The translations under genes were made by a program, and so were the position numbers. Below, in pieces: positions 1 through 6,176 of a stretch of 6,176 bases of DNA. Position 1 is the stretch's first letter; each line of letters begins with the position of its first letter. Where the stretch lies: assembly GCA_030642225.1 (NCBI GenBank), contig DAOWOC010000074.1, positions 1 to 6,176 on the forward strand. The letters are read 5' to 3'. The notes beneath the pieces were generated by a model, which searched no databases, was not told where the DNA came from, and saw only the letters and a program-made list of their open reading frames with translations. The DNA comes from Deltaproteobacteria bacterium. GTDB taxonomy: Bacteria; Desulfobacterota; DAOWOC01.

Positions 1-454
1 CATTTTCCAGATAATCAACCACCATAAGGCTCTGTTCCTGGTGTGTAAATCCACCGGGGACTAGTTCATTTAAAACCTTTTCACCTGCGTGTCCAAATGG
101 AGTATGTCCAAGGTCATGCCCAAGGGCAATGGCCTCAGTCAATGCTTCGTTCAGCCTGAGACCCTTTGCTATTGTCCTTGCAATCTGTGAGACATCAAGG
201 GTATGAGTCAGCCTTGTCCTGTAATGATCACCAACAGGAGCAAAAAAAACCTGGGTTTTATGCTTGAGTCTTCTAAAGACCTTACTGTGAATAATGCGAT
301 CACGATCACGCATAAAATCTGTGCGCAATTCACATTGGACCTCATTTCTGACCCTTCCACGACTGTTTGAAGAATAAAATGCCCATCTGGAAAACTCCGT
401 TTTTTCAGCAAGCTCTAATCTCATGCGAATAGGAAATTGTTCTGCCCCCTGCAT
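1..454 (-). CDS. dgt: dGTPase-like dNTP triphosphohydrolase (HD domain), 3' end off window
   Basis: This is the first 151 residues of a deoxyguanosinetriphosphate triphosphohydrolase-like protein. Such cytosolic enzymes cut dNTPs to the deoxynucleoside and triphosphate and help set dNTP pools. Visible signatures are [20 protein letters not shown] (residues 51-70), then [20 protein letters not shown] (75-94) carrying the first HD-superfamily metal His (H84), then [16 protein letters not shown] (110-125) with the HD dyad H113-D114. The remaining metal ligands and the C-terminal half lie beyond the left edge, so the gene is partial rather than broken. The ATG at 454 is chosen because AGGGAGG sits 4 nt upstream. 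An internal ATG at 424 would fit shorter family members but has no ribosome binding site. The family is clear. Substrate preference (dGTP or general dNTP) cannot be told, and the symbol is by family only. It is divergent from lptF. Confidence 0.93.
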   Translation of the reverse strand, partial: MQGAEQFPIRMRLELAEKTEFSRWAFYSSNSRGRVRNEVQCELRTDFMRDRDRIIHSKVFRRLKHKTQVFFAPVGDHYRTRLTHTLDVSQIARTIAKGLRLNEALTEAIALGHDLGHTPFGHAGEKVLNELVPGGFTHQEQSLMVVDYLEN

Positions 455-576
455 AAAACCTCCCTGTACCAAAAATAAAACATAAACACCAAATTACAAT
501 ATTTATTGTTTTAAATTTTCAAATTTTGGTAATTGTAATTTATTTGTTTTTCAGGATTTGTTATCGGGAAATTTAA
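455..576. promoter_or_regulatory. Divergent AT-rich intergenic region with inverted repeat
   Basis: This 122-bp spacer separates the dGTPase-like gene (leftward) from lptF (rightward), so promoters for both should lie here. A perfect 10-bp inverted repeat is visible: AAATTACAAT at 491-500 and ATTGTAATTT at 532-541, 31 bp apart. For the leftward gene two weak promoter readings exist: TTGTAA (499-494) with TATTTT (477-472), spacer 16; or TTGAAA (522-517) with TATTGT (501-496), spacer 15. No convincing pair is visible for lptF. The AT bias makes chance matches likely, so the exact elements are tentative. Confidence 0.35.
459..465 (-). promoter_or_regulatory. Ribosome binding site of the dGTPase-like gene
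   Basis: The minus strand reads AGGGAGG followed by four T residues and ATG at 454. This is a strong Shine-Dalgarno match with a rather short spacer. It supports the 454 start over the internal ATG at 424. Confidence 0.7.
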
Positions 577-1845
577 ATGCTAAATAGAACCATCCAGAAT
601 AACAATGCCGTATATTCATATAGAATATTTACAAATATCCCCAAGTGCTTTAATATCATTATTATGGGAAAAACTCTTTTTTATTATATCTTTAAAGAAA
701 TTATAACAACAATTTTTGCAACAGTATTTATCTTTACCATGGTATTTCTGCTCGGGAAAGCCTTTAAAATGATGGATCTTGTTGTAAATAGAGGACTTTC
801 CATTATAGACCTTACGTACCTTATTACCCTGAATATCCCATATTTATTGATTTATATTATCCCGCTTTCCTGCCTCATTGCCGTTACGCTTACTTTTATA
901 AATTTCTCTACTAATAATGAATTAGTTATAATGGAAAATTCAGGGCTGAGTCCTGTCAATATCATAAAACCCGTTGTTCTATCAGGTTGTTTAATAATAA
1001 TTCTAAGCCTTTATATATCAAATATTGCAAGGCCCGCTGCCACAACACTTTTTAAAAAAGAAATTGTTCGAATTGCAAGCCATCAGGCAATCGCCACACT
1101 AAAACCACAGCAGTTCAATACAAGCTTCCCATCCCTTGTTATTTTTATAGAAGAAATAAACGGCACAAATTTCAGGCATATAATGATCAGCGACAGGCGC
1201 GATATTAAAAATCAAAATATTATTCTATCAAAAGAGGGCGTCTTTTTCTCATCCCAAGACAGAAACACGGTTTTTTTTCAACTCAAAAACGGGACAATTC
1301 ATGCCCTTGGAGATGGGGGGAAAAATATCAGGACAATAGATTTTATGATATACAACATAAAAATAGACCTTTTAAATATAACTGCAAATCTTAAATTATC
1401 AGACAATGACATGACAACTCCACAATTAATTAAGGCCTTTTATAAAAAAGATATATCGCCTGACAAAAAACTAAACATAAAAATGGAACTAAATAAACGC
1501 GTTGCAATGCCGTTTTCAAATCTGATATTAATTATCATAGCATTCGGCATAGGCATGAATACAATAAGAATCGGCAAAATAATGGTTCTATGTTTAGGGA
1601 TGTTGGCTTTTTTATCATATTACGGTCTGTTTACAATCGGCTCAAGCCTGGTTGAATACAAAATCATACCTTCATTTCTCGGAAGCTGGCTTCCAAATTT
1701 AATCCTGCTTCCATTCTGCCTTATTCTGATTATTCAAATCTACCGCGGCAAACCCTTGTATCTTTTTATACTTTTAACACGATGGACTGAACAAATTAAA
1801 GAGATGGCAGTTAAAATTGTAAACAAGGAAAAATGCAAGTCATGA
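577..1845 (+). CDS. lptF: LPS export permease LptF (YjgP/YjgQ family)
   Basis: LptF is an inner-membrane half-permease of the LptB2FG ABC transporter, which extracts LPS from the inner membrane and drives it along the LptC-LptA bridge. The 422-residue frame shows the family architecture. Three TM helices lie at about 40-62, 85-110 and 133-152. A periplasmic beta-jellyroll spans about 153-300 (including LKPQQFNTSFPSLVIFIEEI and a later KEGVFF stretch). Three more TM helices lie at about 312-330, 334-358 and 368-388. The cytoplasmic stretch NELVIMENSGLSP (114-126) between TM2 and TM3 matches the coupling region that meets LptB. The start is uncertain. ATG 577 has a weak GGGAA 6 nt upstream and adds 29 residues before the usual family N-terminus. 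ATG 664 (MGKTLFYYIFKE) fits the family better but has no visible ribosome binding site. It overlaps lptG. Assignment to LptF rather than LptG rests on order and sequence style. Confidence 0.9.
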   Translation: MLNRTIQNNNAVYSYRIFTNIPKCFNIIIMGKTLFYYIFKEIITTIFATVFIFTMVFLLGKAFKMMDLVVNRGLSIIDLTYLITLNIPYLLIYIIPLSCLIAVTLTFINFSTNNELVIMENSGLSPVNIIKPVVLSGCLIIILSLYISNIARPAATTLFKKEIVRIASHQAIATLKPQQFNTSFPSLVIFIEEINGTNFRHIMISDRRDIKNQNIILSKEGVFFSSQDRNTVFFQLKNGTIHALGDGGKNIRTIDFMIYNIKIDLLNITANLKLSDNDMTTPQLIKAFYKKDISPDKKLNIKMELNKRVAMPFSNLILIIIAFGIGMNTIRIGKIMVLCLGMLAFLSYYGLFTIGSSLVEYKIIPSFLGSWLPNLILLPFCLILIIQIYRGKPLYLFILLTRWTEQIKEMAVKIVNKEKCKS

Positions 1846-2927
1846 CAACACTCAAACTTGATCGATATGTAGCGGGCCAATATACAATGATTCTATGCAT
1901 AATTATCCTTTGCCTGATTTCTCTTTTCATGGTCATAAATTTCTTTGAAAAAATTGATGATTTTATTGAATACCACGCCTCTATCTCCTCAGTTATCAAG
2001 TATTTATCATGTCATATACTTGTTTTTTCATCGAGCATGATACCAGTGTCCTGCTTATTATCATCTATAATAACAATAGGATTAATGGATAACAACCTTG
2101 AGATAACAGCTCTTAAGGCTGCGGGGATTTCATCTTTCAGGGCCTCAGTCGCCATTATATTTATATCCATGATGTTTTCGGTTATTACCTTCATGATTTC
2201 AGAATTGGCTGCCCCGCATACCAATGAGATGGCCCGCAGAATATGGATTGATGAGATAAAAAGCGCCAATACTCCAACAATGATGATGGGTTCCAATTTA
2301 TGGTACAGGGACAATGATATGATTTTTCACATCGGCCTGATTGCCCCTCACTCTTCTACTGGCAAAAATATTACAATTATAATGTTCAGACCAGGGACAT
2401 TTGAGCCGCGGACCATTATCTATGCTAAAAATGCCACTCTTGCAAATGACAAATGGCTGCTTAAGGATATACTAATAAAAAAAATAACACCAGATGGCTT
2501 TAATATTTCTCCATTAAAATCCACTGAGGTAAATGCAAGCATAACTATCGATGATTTCCTGGATAATCAAAAAAAAATGGAAGACATGGGGCTTTTTCAA
2601 CTCTATAAACTCTATAAACGGTTTAAAGACTCCGGGCTTGGCACAATGGAGATGAAACTTAATATTTATAACAAGATTATATTCCCATTATCATGCATCA
2701 TTCTTGGTATCATTGGAATATGCCTCGGCCTTGGAACAGCGAAACACACAGGATTAATTTTTGCTTCGGTAATAGGGGTTGTTGTGGCATTCAGCTACTG
2801 GATTACTGTTGGGTTCAGCAATTCCTTGGGGCTTGCGGGGAGCATGCCTCTCTTGATATCATCAATACTCCCCCATATACTTGCAGCAGGTGCAAGTATC
2901 TTTTTTTATTTACGTATACCGACATGA
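1842..2927 (+). CDS. lptG: LPS export permease LptG (YjgP/YjgQ family)
   Basis: LptG is the partner half-permease of LptF in LptB2FG, so this pair supplies the whole membrane core of the LPS extractor. The 361 residues give TM helices at about 14-34, 58-84, 102-121, 277-297, 304-328 and 334-357, with the periplasmic jellyroll at about 125-270. The coupling region NNLEITALKAAGISSFR (84-100) is characteristic, as is the pre-TM4 segment MGLFQLYKLYKRFKDSGL (249-266). The start at 1842 makes an ATGA overlap with the lptF stop and yields MTTLKLDRYV, like family N-termini; AAGGA lies 12 nt upstream. An in-frame ATG at 1833 adds only three residues and is just 3 nt from that AAGGA, too close to be preferred. 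The overlap implies translational coupling and equal production of the pair. lptB, lptC and lptA are not in the window. Confidence 0.91.
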   Translation: MTTLKLDRYVAGQYTMILCIIILCLISLFMVINFFEKIDDFIEYHASISSVIKYLSCHILVFSSSMIPVSCLLSSIITIGLMDNNLEITALKAAGISSFRASVAIIFISMMFSVITFMISELAAPHTNEMARRIWIDEIKSANTPTMMMGSNLWYRDNDMIFHIGLIAPHSSTGKNITIIMFRPGTFEPRTIIYAKNATLANDKWLLKDILIKKITPDGFNISPLKSTEVNASITIDDFLDNQKKMEDMGLFQLYKLYKRFKDSGLGTMEMKLNIYNKIIFPLSCIILGIIGICLGLGTAKHTGLIFASVIGVVVAFSYWITVGFSNSLGLAGSMPLLISSILPHILAAGASIFFYLRIPT

Positions 2928-2938
2928 ACCAAAAGGAC

Positions 2939-3304
2939 TCAGGATTTATGCTTTAAGGCCAATGCTATCTTGAGTTTCAACTCGCTTAAATCAAAGGATT
3001 TAATAACATAAGAATCAGCTGACAATGATTTACTGTCTTCCTTAAAATTATCATATGCAGTTGAAAGGATTACAGGCAAATCTTTATATTTGGCCTTAAT
3101 ATCACGCAAAAGGTCTAATCCATTATAATCCACCATCTTTATATCAAGGACAACAAGGTTAGGGGTTTCGGCTTCTATTAATTCCAGCAATTTTTCCCCA
3201 CCGCTTGCAGTGACAATGTTATATCCCTCATCCTTTAACTCTTCAGAGTATAATAAACGAATATTTTCCTCATCATCTACAATTAATATTTTTCCTAAAC
3301 TCAT
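2939..3304 (-). CDS. Single-domain (CheY-like) response regulator
   Basis: This is a 121-residue stand-alone receiver domain with no output domain. Visible receiver residues are the acidic pair D10-D11 in KILIVDDEENIR, phosphoacceptor D54 in LVVLDIKM, switch residue T82 in VILSTAYD, aromatic Y99 and conserved K102 in SYVIKSFD. The residue after K102 is Ser (KSF), where most receivers have Pro (KPF). The start at 3304 is chosen because GGAGGA lies 6 nt upstream. Reading on to an ATG at 3334 would add ten residues (starting MNFYGCGG) that contain the ribosome binding site and look non-domain. No histidine kinase is adjacent, so the partner is unknown; it could act in a phosphorelay (Spo0F-like) or in chemotaxis-type signalling. 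Its 3' end is 11 bp from the convergent lptG end, with no hairpin terminator between them. Confidence 0.92.
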   Translation of the reverse strand: MSLGKILIVDDEENIRLLYSEELKDEGYNIVTASGGEKLLELIEAETPNLVVLDIKMVDYNGLDLLRDIKAKYKDLPVILSTAYDNFKEDSKSLSADSYVIKSFDLSELKLKIALALKHKS

Positions 3305-3310
3305 GCCTAA

Positions 3311-3316
3311 TCCTCC
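3311..3316 (-). promoter_or_regulatory. Ribosome binding site deciding the response regulator start
   Basis: The minus strand reads GGAGGA, six spacer bases, then ATG at 3304. This near-ideal Shine-Dalgarno places the start at 3304. The longer reading frame opening at 3334 would translate through the site itself. Confidence 0.8.
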
Positions 3317-3430
3317 GCATCCATAAAAATTCATTTAAATAAAAATTATGTTATATAGTTGATACCTTTATGATTATCCCATGTAGCGATACAAAAGATG
3401 CGTTATACAATTTTTTATCAATCATTAATT

Positions 3431-4105
3431 TCAAGTCACTATCAATATTAAACGGCTCTGTTGTTTTCTTTTATAGCGTCCCATAATAATACCGATTATC
3501 CAGCCGAATATCAATACGCCGGCTCCGCTCAAAAACCATTTCATGTTTGCAGAAAATCTCAATTTATCATTTTCCTTTAACAGGTCAACACCTTTTTTAA
3601 GCTCTTTTTCCAGAATTTGTTTGGTCTCTACATATGCGTCTCTTATCTGAATCACATTTGCAGCGTCTTTTTTTAAAGCATTATATTCATCAAGAAGCTT
3701 TCCATATTCTCTATCTCCTTTATCTCTATCAGACAAAATACTTTTTTTTGTCTCCTTAAGTTTAAAATTTATTTTTTTAAATTCTTTGATATCGTCACGT
3801 AATTTCCGATTACTTTTTTTATATGTTTCAACCAGTATACTGTTTGGAATTTTATCCCTCACATAACGTTTTAAAACCCAGCCTTCTTTCCCTGTTAATG
3901 TCCTGATATTAACCCATGAGTCCTTTTCTTCCAATAATATTAAAGGGGTATCTGATTTCAGCATTGCAATAATTTTAAAATCACCACTTGGTCCTGTCCT
4001 CATTGTTATTTCAAAACTATCTGAGACATATACTGTTTCAGAAAATGCAGTGCCAGTAGATAAAAATAGACAAATAACAATCAATAGAAGAATAAATGGT
4101 TTCAT
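3431..4105 (-). CDS. SH3b-domain, coiled-coil, membrane-anchored protein (YgiM/TIGR04211 type)
   Basis: The 224-residue protein has four parts in order. First is a signal peptide (MKPFILLLIVICLFLSTGTA, likely cut after AFS at 22). Second is a bacterial SH3b domain at about 24-83, with MRTGPSGDFKIIAMLKS (35-51) and the closing GKEGWVLKRYV (72-82). Third is a charged, Lys/Glu-rich helical region at about 90-186, likely coiled coil. Fourth is a single TM helix at about 190-208 (WFLSGAGVLIFGWIIGIIMG) followed by a basic tail (RYKRK). This is the layout of the SH3 domain protein family TIGR04211, represented by E. coli YgiM. Topology should place the SH3b and coiled coil in the periplasm with the tail in the cytoplasm. 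SH3b domains often bind peptidoglycan or cell-wall peptides, but the role here is not established. The start has AAGGAGGAGT upstream (4124-4115). A hydrophobic end (LILIVT) after the basic tail is unusual. Confidence 0.85.
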   Translation of the reverse strand: MKPFILLLIVICLFLSTGTAFSETVYVSDSFEITMRTGPSGDFKIIAMLKSDTPLILLEEKDSWVNIRTLTGKEGWVLKRYVRDKIPNSILVETYKKSNRKLRDDIKEFKKINFKLKETKKSILSDRDKGDREYGKLLDEYNALKKDAANVIQIRDAYVETKQILEKELKKGVDLLKENDKLRFSANMKWFLSGAGVLIFGWIIGIIMGRYKRKQQSRLILIVT

Positions 4106-4114
4106 TATTTACAC

Positions 4115-4124
4115 ACTCCTCCTT
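4115..4124 (-). promoter_or_regulatory. Strong ribosome binding site of the SH3b gene
   Basis: The minus strand reads AAGGAGGAGT, about 9-11 nt before the ATG at 4105. This near-complete anti-SD match implies efficient initiation and fixes the start in front of the signal peptide. Confidence 0.75.
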
Positions 4125-4141
4125 AAATTTCTTCACTAATA

Positions 4142-4179
4142 TTATGAAGGTTTAAATATTAACATAAACGACTTCATAA
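4142..4179. repeat. Imperfect inverted repeat upstream of the SH3b gene
   Basis: Plus-strand TTATGAAGGTTTA (4142-4154) pairs with TAAAC (4165-4169) and CTTCATAA (4172-4179). This gives 13 paired bases, interrupted only by two unpaired bases (4170-4171), around a 10-base centre. It lies 37-74 bp upstream of the SH3b start. It has no following T-run on either strand, so it does not read as an intrinsic terminator. It could be an operator overlapping the promoter or a hairpin in the mRNA leader. Confidence 0.5.
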
Positions 4180-4188
4180 AAAGTTCAA
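4161..4188 (-). promoter_or_regulatory. Possible sigma-70-type promoter of the SH3b gene
   Basis: On the minus strand TTGAAC (4188-4183) is followed after 16 bp by TATGTT (4166-4161). Transcription would start near 4155, leaving a leader of about 50 nt before the ATG at 4105. The -10 hexamer lies inside the inverted repeat at 4142-4179. Both hexamers are only partial consensus matches in AT-rich DNA, so this is a candidate. The 212-bp gap after cobS (4106-4317) otherwise shows no gene or clear terminator. Confidence 0.35.
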
Positions 4189-4317
4189 CTTCTTTCGGGC
4201 CAACCTGTTTTTTTATAAATACTTTTTGTTTATAATTTTTATCTACTTAAATAGTCTTTAATTTACCTGCTATTTTTGAATACCTTAAATTTTTCTCATC
4301 TCTTTAACCCATTATTT

Positions 4318-5067
4318 TTACGAAACCATCAATGTTACATAAAAAACAAAAACCTCAACAAATTCACCGCACCCGCCGATTACATCACCTGTAACACCTC
4401 TAAGTTTTTTTGTAAAATACCAAGAACATAAAAAAGCGCTTAAACCGGCTGCTGCAACAGGAATAAATCCTTTTAAACCCAAACATATTATTGCCGGAGC
4501 TACCATTATTAAAGAACCAAGCAACAAATCACCATGGGTTACAAACTCAAGAAAAGGTTTCCCCAGGCCATCCTCTTTTCTCGCATAATCACATCTCCAA
4601 GCCAAAAAAAGCTGTGTCCATCTTCCCCAAAGCGGCATTAAAAATATCAATATCCATTGATTGTTTGTCAAATTTGCAAGGCCTGCGAATTTCAGCAGGA
4701 TAATAAAAATTATCCCAAGGCTACCAATAGCGCCTATTCTGCTGTCCCGCATAATCAGAAGCACTGATTTTCTGTCTTTCCCGCCATACATCCCGTCCAG
4801 GGTATCAGCCACCCCGTCAAGATGAATACCACCTGTGATATAGGCATAAAAAGCAAGGATAATTGCACAAACGCACTGCCATGGCAATATATAATTCAGC
4901 AAAAAAGAGAATAGAACCAGCGCCCCGCCTATAACAAGGCCGATCAAAGGAAAAAAAGCCATTGATCCGGCCATCTCACGACCTGAGTTAGCAGAACGGC
5001 CAAAGGGAAAGCTTACAATGGTCAAAAATTCACAGGCATTTTTTATGTTAGACAATACATTAATCAT
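4318..5067 (-). CDS. cobS: Adenosylcobinamide-GDP ribazoletransferase (cobalamin synthase) CobS
   Basis: CobS is an integral inner-membrane enzyme that joins AdoCbi-GDP to alpha-ribazole or its 5'-phosphate, giving adenosylcobalamin or its phosphate and GMP. The 249-residue length is normal for the family. Diagnostic motifs are GGIHLDGVADTLDGMYGG (79-96), with the acidic residues D84, D88 and D91 expected to bind metal; MRDSRIGAIGSLG (106-118); and the C-terminal RGVTGDVIGGCGE (223-235). Hydrophobic helices lie at about 36-58, 62-79, 115-131, 137-156, 181-198 and 201-218, with a last one near 236-248. Its ATG overlaps the stop of the upstream CobC-CobU gene by one base (TAATG), and no Shine-Dalgarno is visible before it. 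Translation is therefore probably coupled to that gene, giving co-production of consecutive pathway enzymes. CobT, which makes alpha-ribazole-phosphate, is not in the window. Confidence 0.95.
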   Translation of the reverse strand: MINVLSNIKNACEFLTIVSFPFGRSANSGREMAGSMAFFPLIGLVIGGALVLFSFLLNYILPWQCVCAIILAFYAYITGGIHLDGVADTLDGMYGGKDRKSVLLIMRDSRIGAIGSLGIIFIILLKFAGLANLTNNQWILIFLMPLWGRWTQLFLAWRCDYARKEDGLGKPFLEFVTHGDLLLGSLIMVAPAIICLGLKGFIPVAAAGLSAFLCSWYFTKKLRGVTGDVIGGCGEFVEVFVFYVTLMVS

Positions 5068-6176
5068 TACTTAATATTTACAGGCACACCTGCCACAAGC
5101 ATTGTGACCCTGTCAGCCACCTCTCCCATTATTTGATTCAAACGTCCCTGCATATCTCTGAATTTCCTTGCCATGGCATTAGCCGGAACAATCCCCTGCC
5201 CGACCTCATTACTGACTAATATAACAGGGCCTCGTGCCTTTTCAAGCGCATGCTTTAAACGCAAAACATCTTCATGCCAATCATCAGCAACAAATTCCCT
5301 GTTCTCTTTTGCCATTAATAAATTATTAATCCACATGGTAAGACAGTCAACCAGAATAAGTGTATTGCTGTCTGACCTGCTGCTTATAATTTTTGCTATA
5401 TCTAAGGGTTCTTCACAGGTTATCCAGTCGCTACCCCTTTCCTGCTGATGTCTTGTTACCCGTTCATCCATCTCATCATCACCCGCTTCAGCGGTAGCTA
5501 TAAAAATTTTCTCTCCATTCCACTTACCACCATGCAAGAGCGCATAAGTGCTTTTTCCGCTTTTTGCGCCTCCGACAACAAGATGCGTGTATCGAGGTTC
5601 TTCTTCGCATACCTGTTCTGATAATTGTTTTGACATCAGATTTAATGCCTTTACGACCCCTTTTCCATCCTTATAGATATCAATAATATTTGTTCCGCCC
5701 CTTGTCTGTTCTATTGAAAAAAGGTTTTCAGTCTTCATTTGCAGGATATAAGCGATGATAAGTCGATTTACGAGCCCATGTAAAACAATGACAATATTTT
5801 CCCCTGGATTTAACTTAACTATCTTTTCAAAGGCAGGAACCACTCTTTTATAAACGCCTTGAATTGATTCACCTCCATGGCCTTTAAAACCAAGCATATC
5901 ATTCAGCCATTGCTCAAACTGCGGGCCATGGTTTTCCATGATTACAGGATAAGTAAGCCCTTCCCATTCACCAAGATCAGCCTCATTTAATTCAGCTATA
6001 GTTCTAACAGGAATACTGCTGTCAATAACCTCGGCTATTATAGCACCGCTATCATGACTTCTCTTTAAACAGGACGTATATACAGCATGAATATGACTTT
6101 TTCTCAAAGCCATTCCAACACCCACCATCTGATTCATCCCCTTGTGATTCAAAGGGACATCCAATGACCCGATTAC
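5067..6176 (-). CDS. cobU: Fused histidine phosphatase (CobC-like) and CobU kinase/guanylyltransferase, 5' end off window
   Basis: One open frame carries two cobalamin domains; 369 residues are visible. The N-terminal part (about 1-180, counted from the window edge) is a histidine phosphatase: DVPLNHKG (6-13), SCLKRS (35-40), LGEWEG (68-73) and VLHG (131-134) with the second catalytic His at 133. It resembles CobC, alpha-ribazole-5'-phosphate phosphatase. The C-terminal part (about 196-369) is CobU, which phosphorylates adenosylcobinamide and then makes AdoCbi-GDP. It shows Walker A GGAKSGKS (202-209), RHQQERG (242-248) with His243 as the expected guanylylated residue, LVDCLTMW (275-282), NEVGQGIVP (323-331) and FRDMQGRLNQ (339-348). 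Coding continues to the right edge (VIGSLDVPL), so the first catalytic RHG motif and the start lie outside. A TTG at 6164 would cut off that motif and is not the start. It overlaps cobS by one base. The phosphatase substrate is inferred from context. Confidence 0.93.
   Translation of the reverse strand, partial: VIGSLDVPLNHKGMNQMVGVGMALRKSHIHAVYTSCLKRSHDSGAIIAEVIDSSIPVRTIAELNEADLGEWEGLTYPVIMENHGPQFEQWLNDMLGFKGHGGESIQGVYKRVVPAFEKIVKLNPGENIVIVLHGLVNRLIIAYILQMKTENLFSIEQTRGGTNIIDIYKDGKGVVKALNLMSKQLSEQVCEEEPRYTHLVVGGAKSGKSTYALLHGGKWNGEKIFIATAEAGDDEMDERVTRHQQERGSDWITCEEPLDIAKIISSRSDSNTLILVDCLTMWINNLLMAKENREFVADDWHEDVLRLKHALEKARGPVILVSNEVGQGIVPANAMARKFRDMQGRLNQIMGEVADRVTMLVAGVPVNIK

Noticed and set aside
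208..411. Minus-strand 67-residue open frame inside the dGTPase-like gene
   Set aside because: It is an alternative frame of the dNTPase coding sequence, whose HD motifs are plainly read through this region. It has no family resemblance.
1811..2314. Two minus-strand open frames (62 and 100 residues) antisense to lptG
   Set aside because: Both lie opposite the coupling and TM segments of lptG, have no ribosome binding site worth noting, and read as antisense shadows of hydrophobic codons.
2693..2956. Plus-strand 87-residue open frame overlapping the lptG end
   Set aside because: It is out of frame with the clear TM4-TM6 coding of lptG. The Cys/Trp/His-rich composition is typical of a shifted frame.
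4178..4196. Possible small terminator after cobS (minus strand AAAGAAGT-TGA-ACTTTTT)
   Set aside because: The stem is short, A/T-rich, needs a G-T pair and a 3-base loop, and overlaps the candidate -35 of the SH3b gene. It is too weak to call.
4106..4317. Possible small RNA, tRNA or cobalamin riboswitch in the gap between cobS and the SH3b gene
   Set aside because: No cloverleaf and no B12-box-like sequence was seen, and a riboswitch controlling the cob genes would be expected upstream of the cob operon, beyond the right edge.
4491..4703. Plus-strand 70-residue open frame antisense to cobS
   Set aside because: It is opposite well-matched CobS coding sequence and has no recognizable domain or start signal.
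5173..5448. Plus-strand 91-residue open frame antisense to the CobU domain
   Set aside because: It lies opposite conserved CobU motifs (NEVGQGIVP, LVDCLTMW) and is a shadow.
1..6176. An undescribed defence, mobile or toxin-antitoxin system
   Set aside because: Every long frame is explained by recognisable families with housekeeping or signalling roles. No repeats, integrase, transposase or small paired genes were found.

Overview
The window is an AT-rich stretch of ordinary chromosomal genes from a diderm, LPS-bearing bacterium. LptF and LptG permeases imply an LPS outer membrane. The dNTPase-like protein, the SH3b/coiled-coil/TM protein, the single-domain response regulator and the late cobalamin genes together suggest a sulfate-reducer-like deltaproteobacterium (Desulfobacterota). 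That placement is inference from gene content and protein style, not from a marker gene. There is no sign of a prophage, transposon, CRISPR array, RNA gene or recent transfer.

Layout from left to right: (1) the 5' part of a dGTPase-like HD-domain gene on the minus strand, running off the left edge. (2) A 122-bp AT-rich divergent intergenic region. (3) lptF-lptG on the plus strand, overlapping by ATGA. (4) Tail to tail with lptG, 11 bp away, a minus-strand single-domain response regulator with its own strong Shine-Dalgarno. (5) A minus-strand membrane-anchored SH3b protein of the YgiM/TIGR04211 type, with a leader region holding a 13-bp imperfect inverted repeat. (6) cobS on the minus strand. 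(7) A gene on the minus strand, entering from the right edge, that joins a histidine phosphatase (CobC-like) to CobU in one reading frame. It overlaps cobS by one base (TAATG).

The genes form three functional blocks. LptF and LptG are the inner-membrane permease pair of the LPS transporter. They work with LptB, LptC, LptA and LptDE, none of which is encoded here. CobC-CobU and CobS cover the assembly of the cobalamin nucleotide loop: phosphorylation and guanylylation of adenosylcobinamide, attachment of alpha-ribazole(-phosphate), and removal of the phosphate. The dNTPase, response regulator and SH3b protein look like independent housekeeping or regulatory genes. I found no convincing undescribed system. 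The points most worth a second look are the CobC-CobU fusion, the inverted repeat in front of the SH3b gene, and the orphan receiver with Ser in place of the usual Pro after its conserved Lys.
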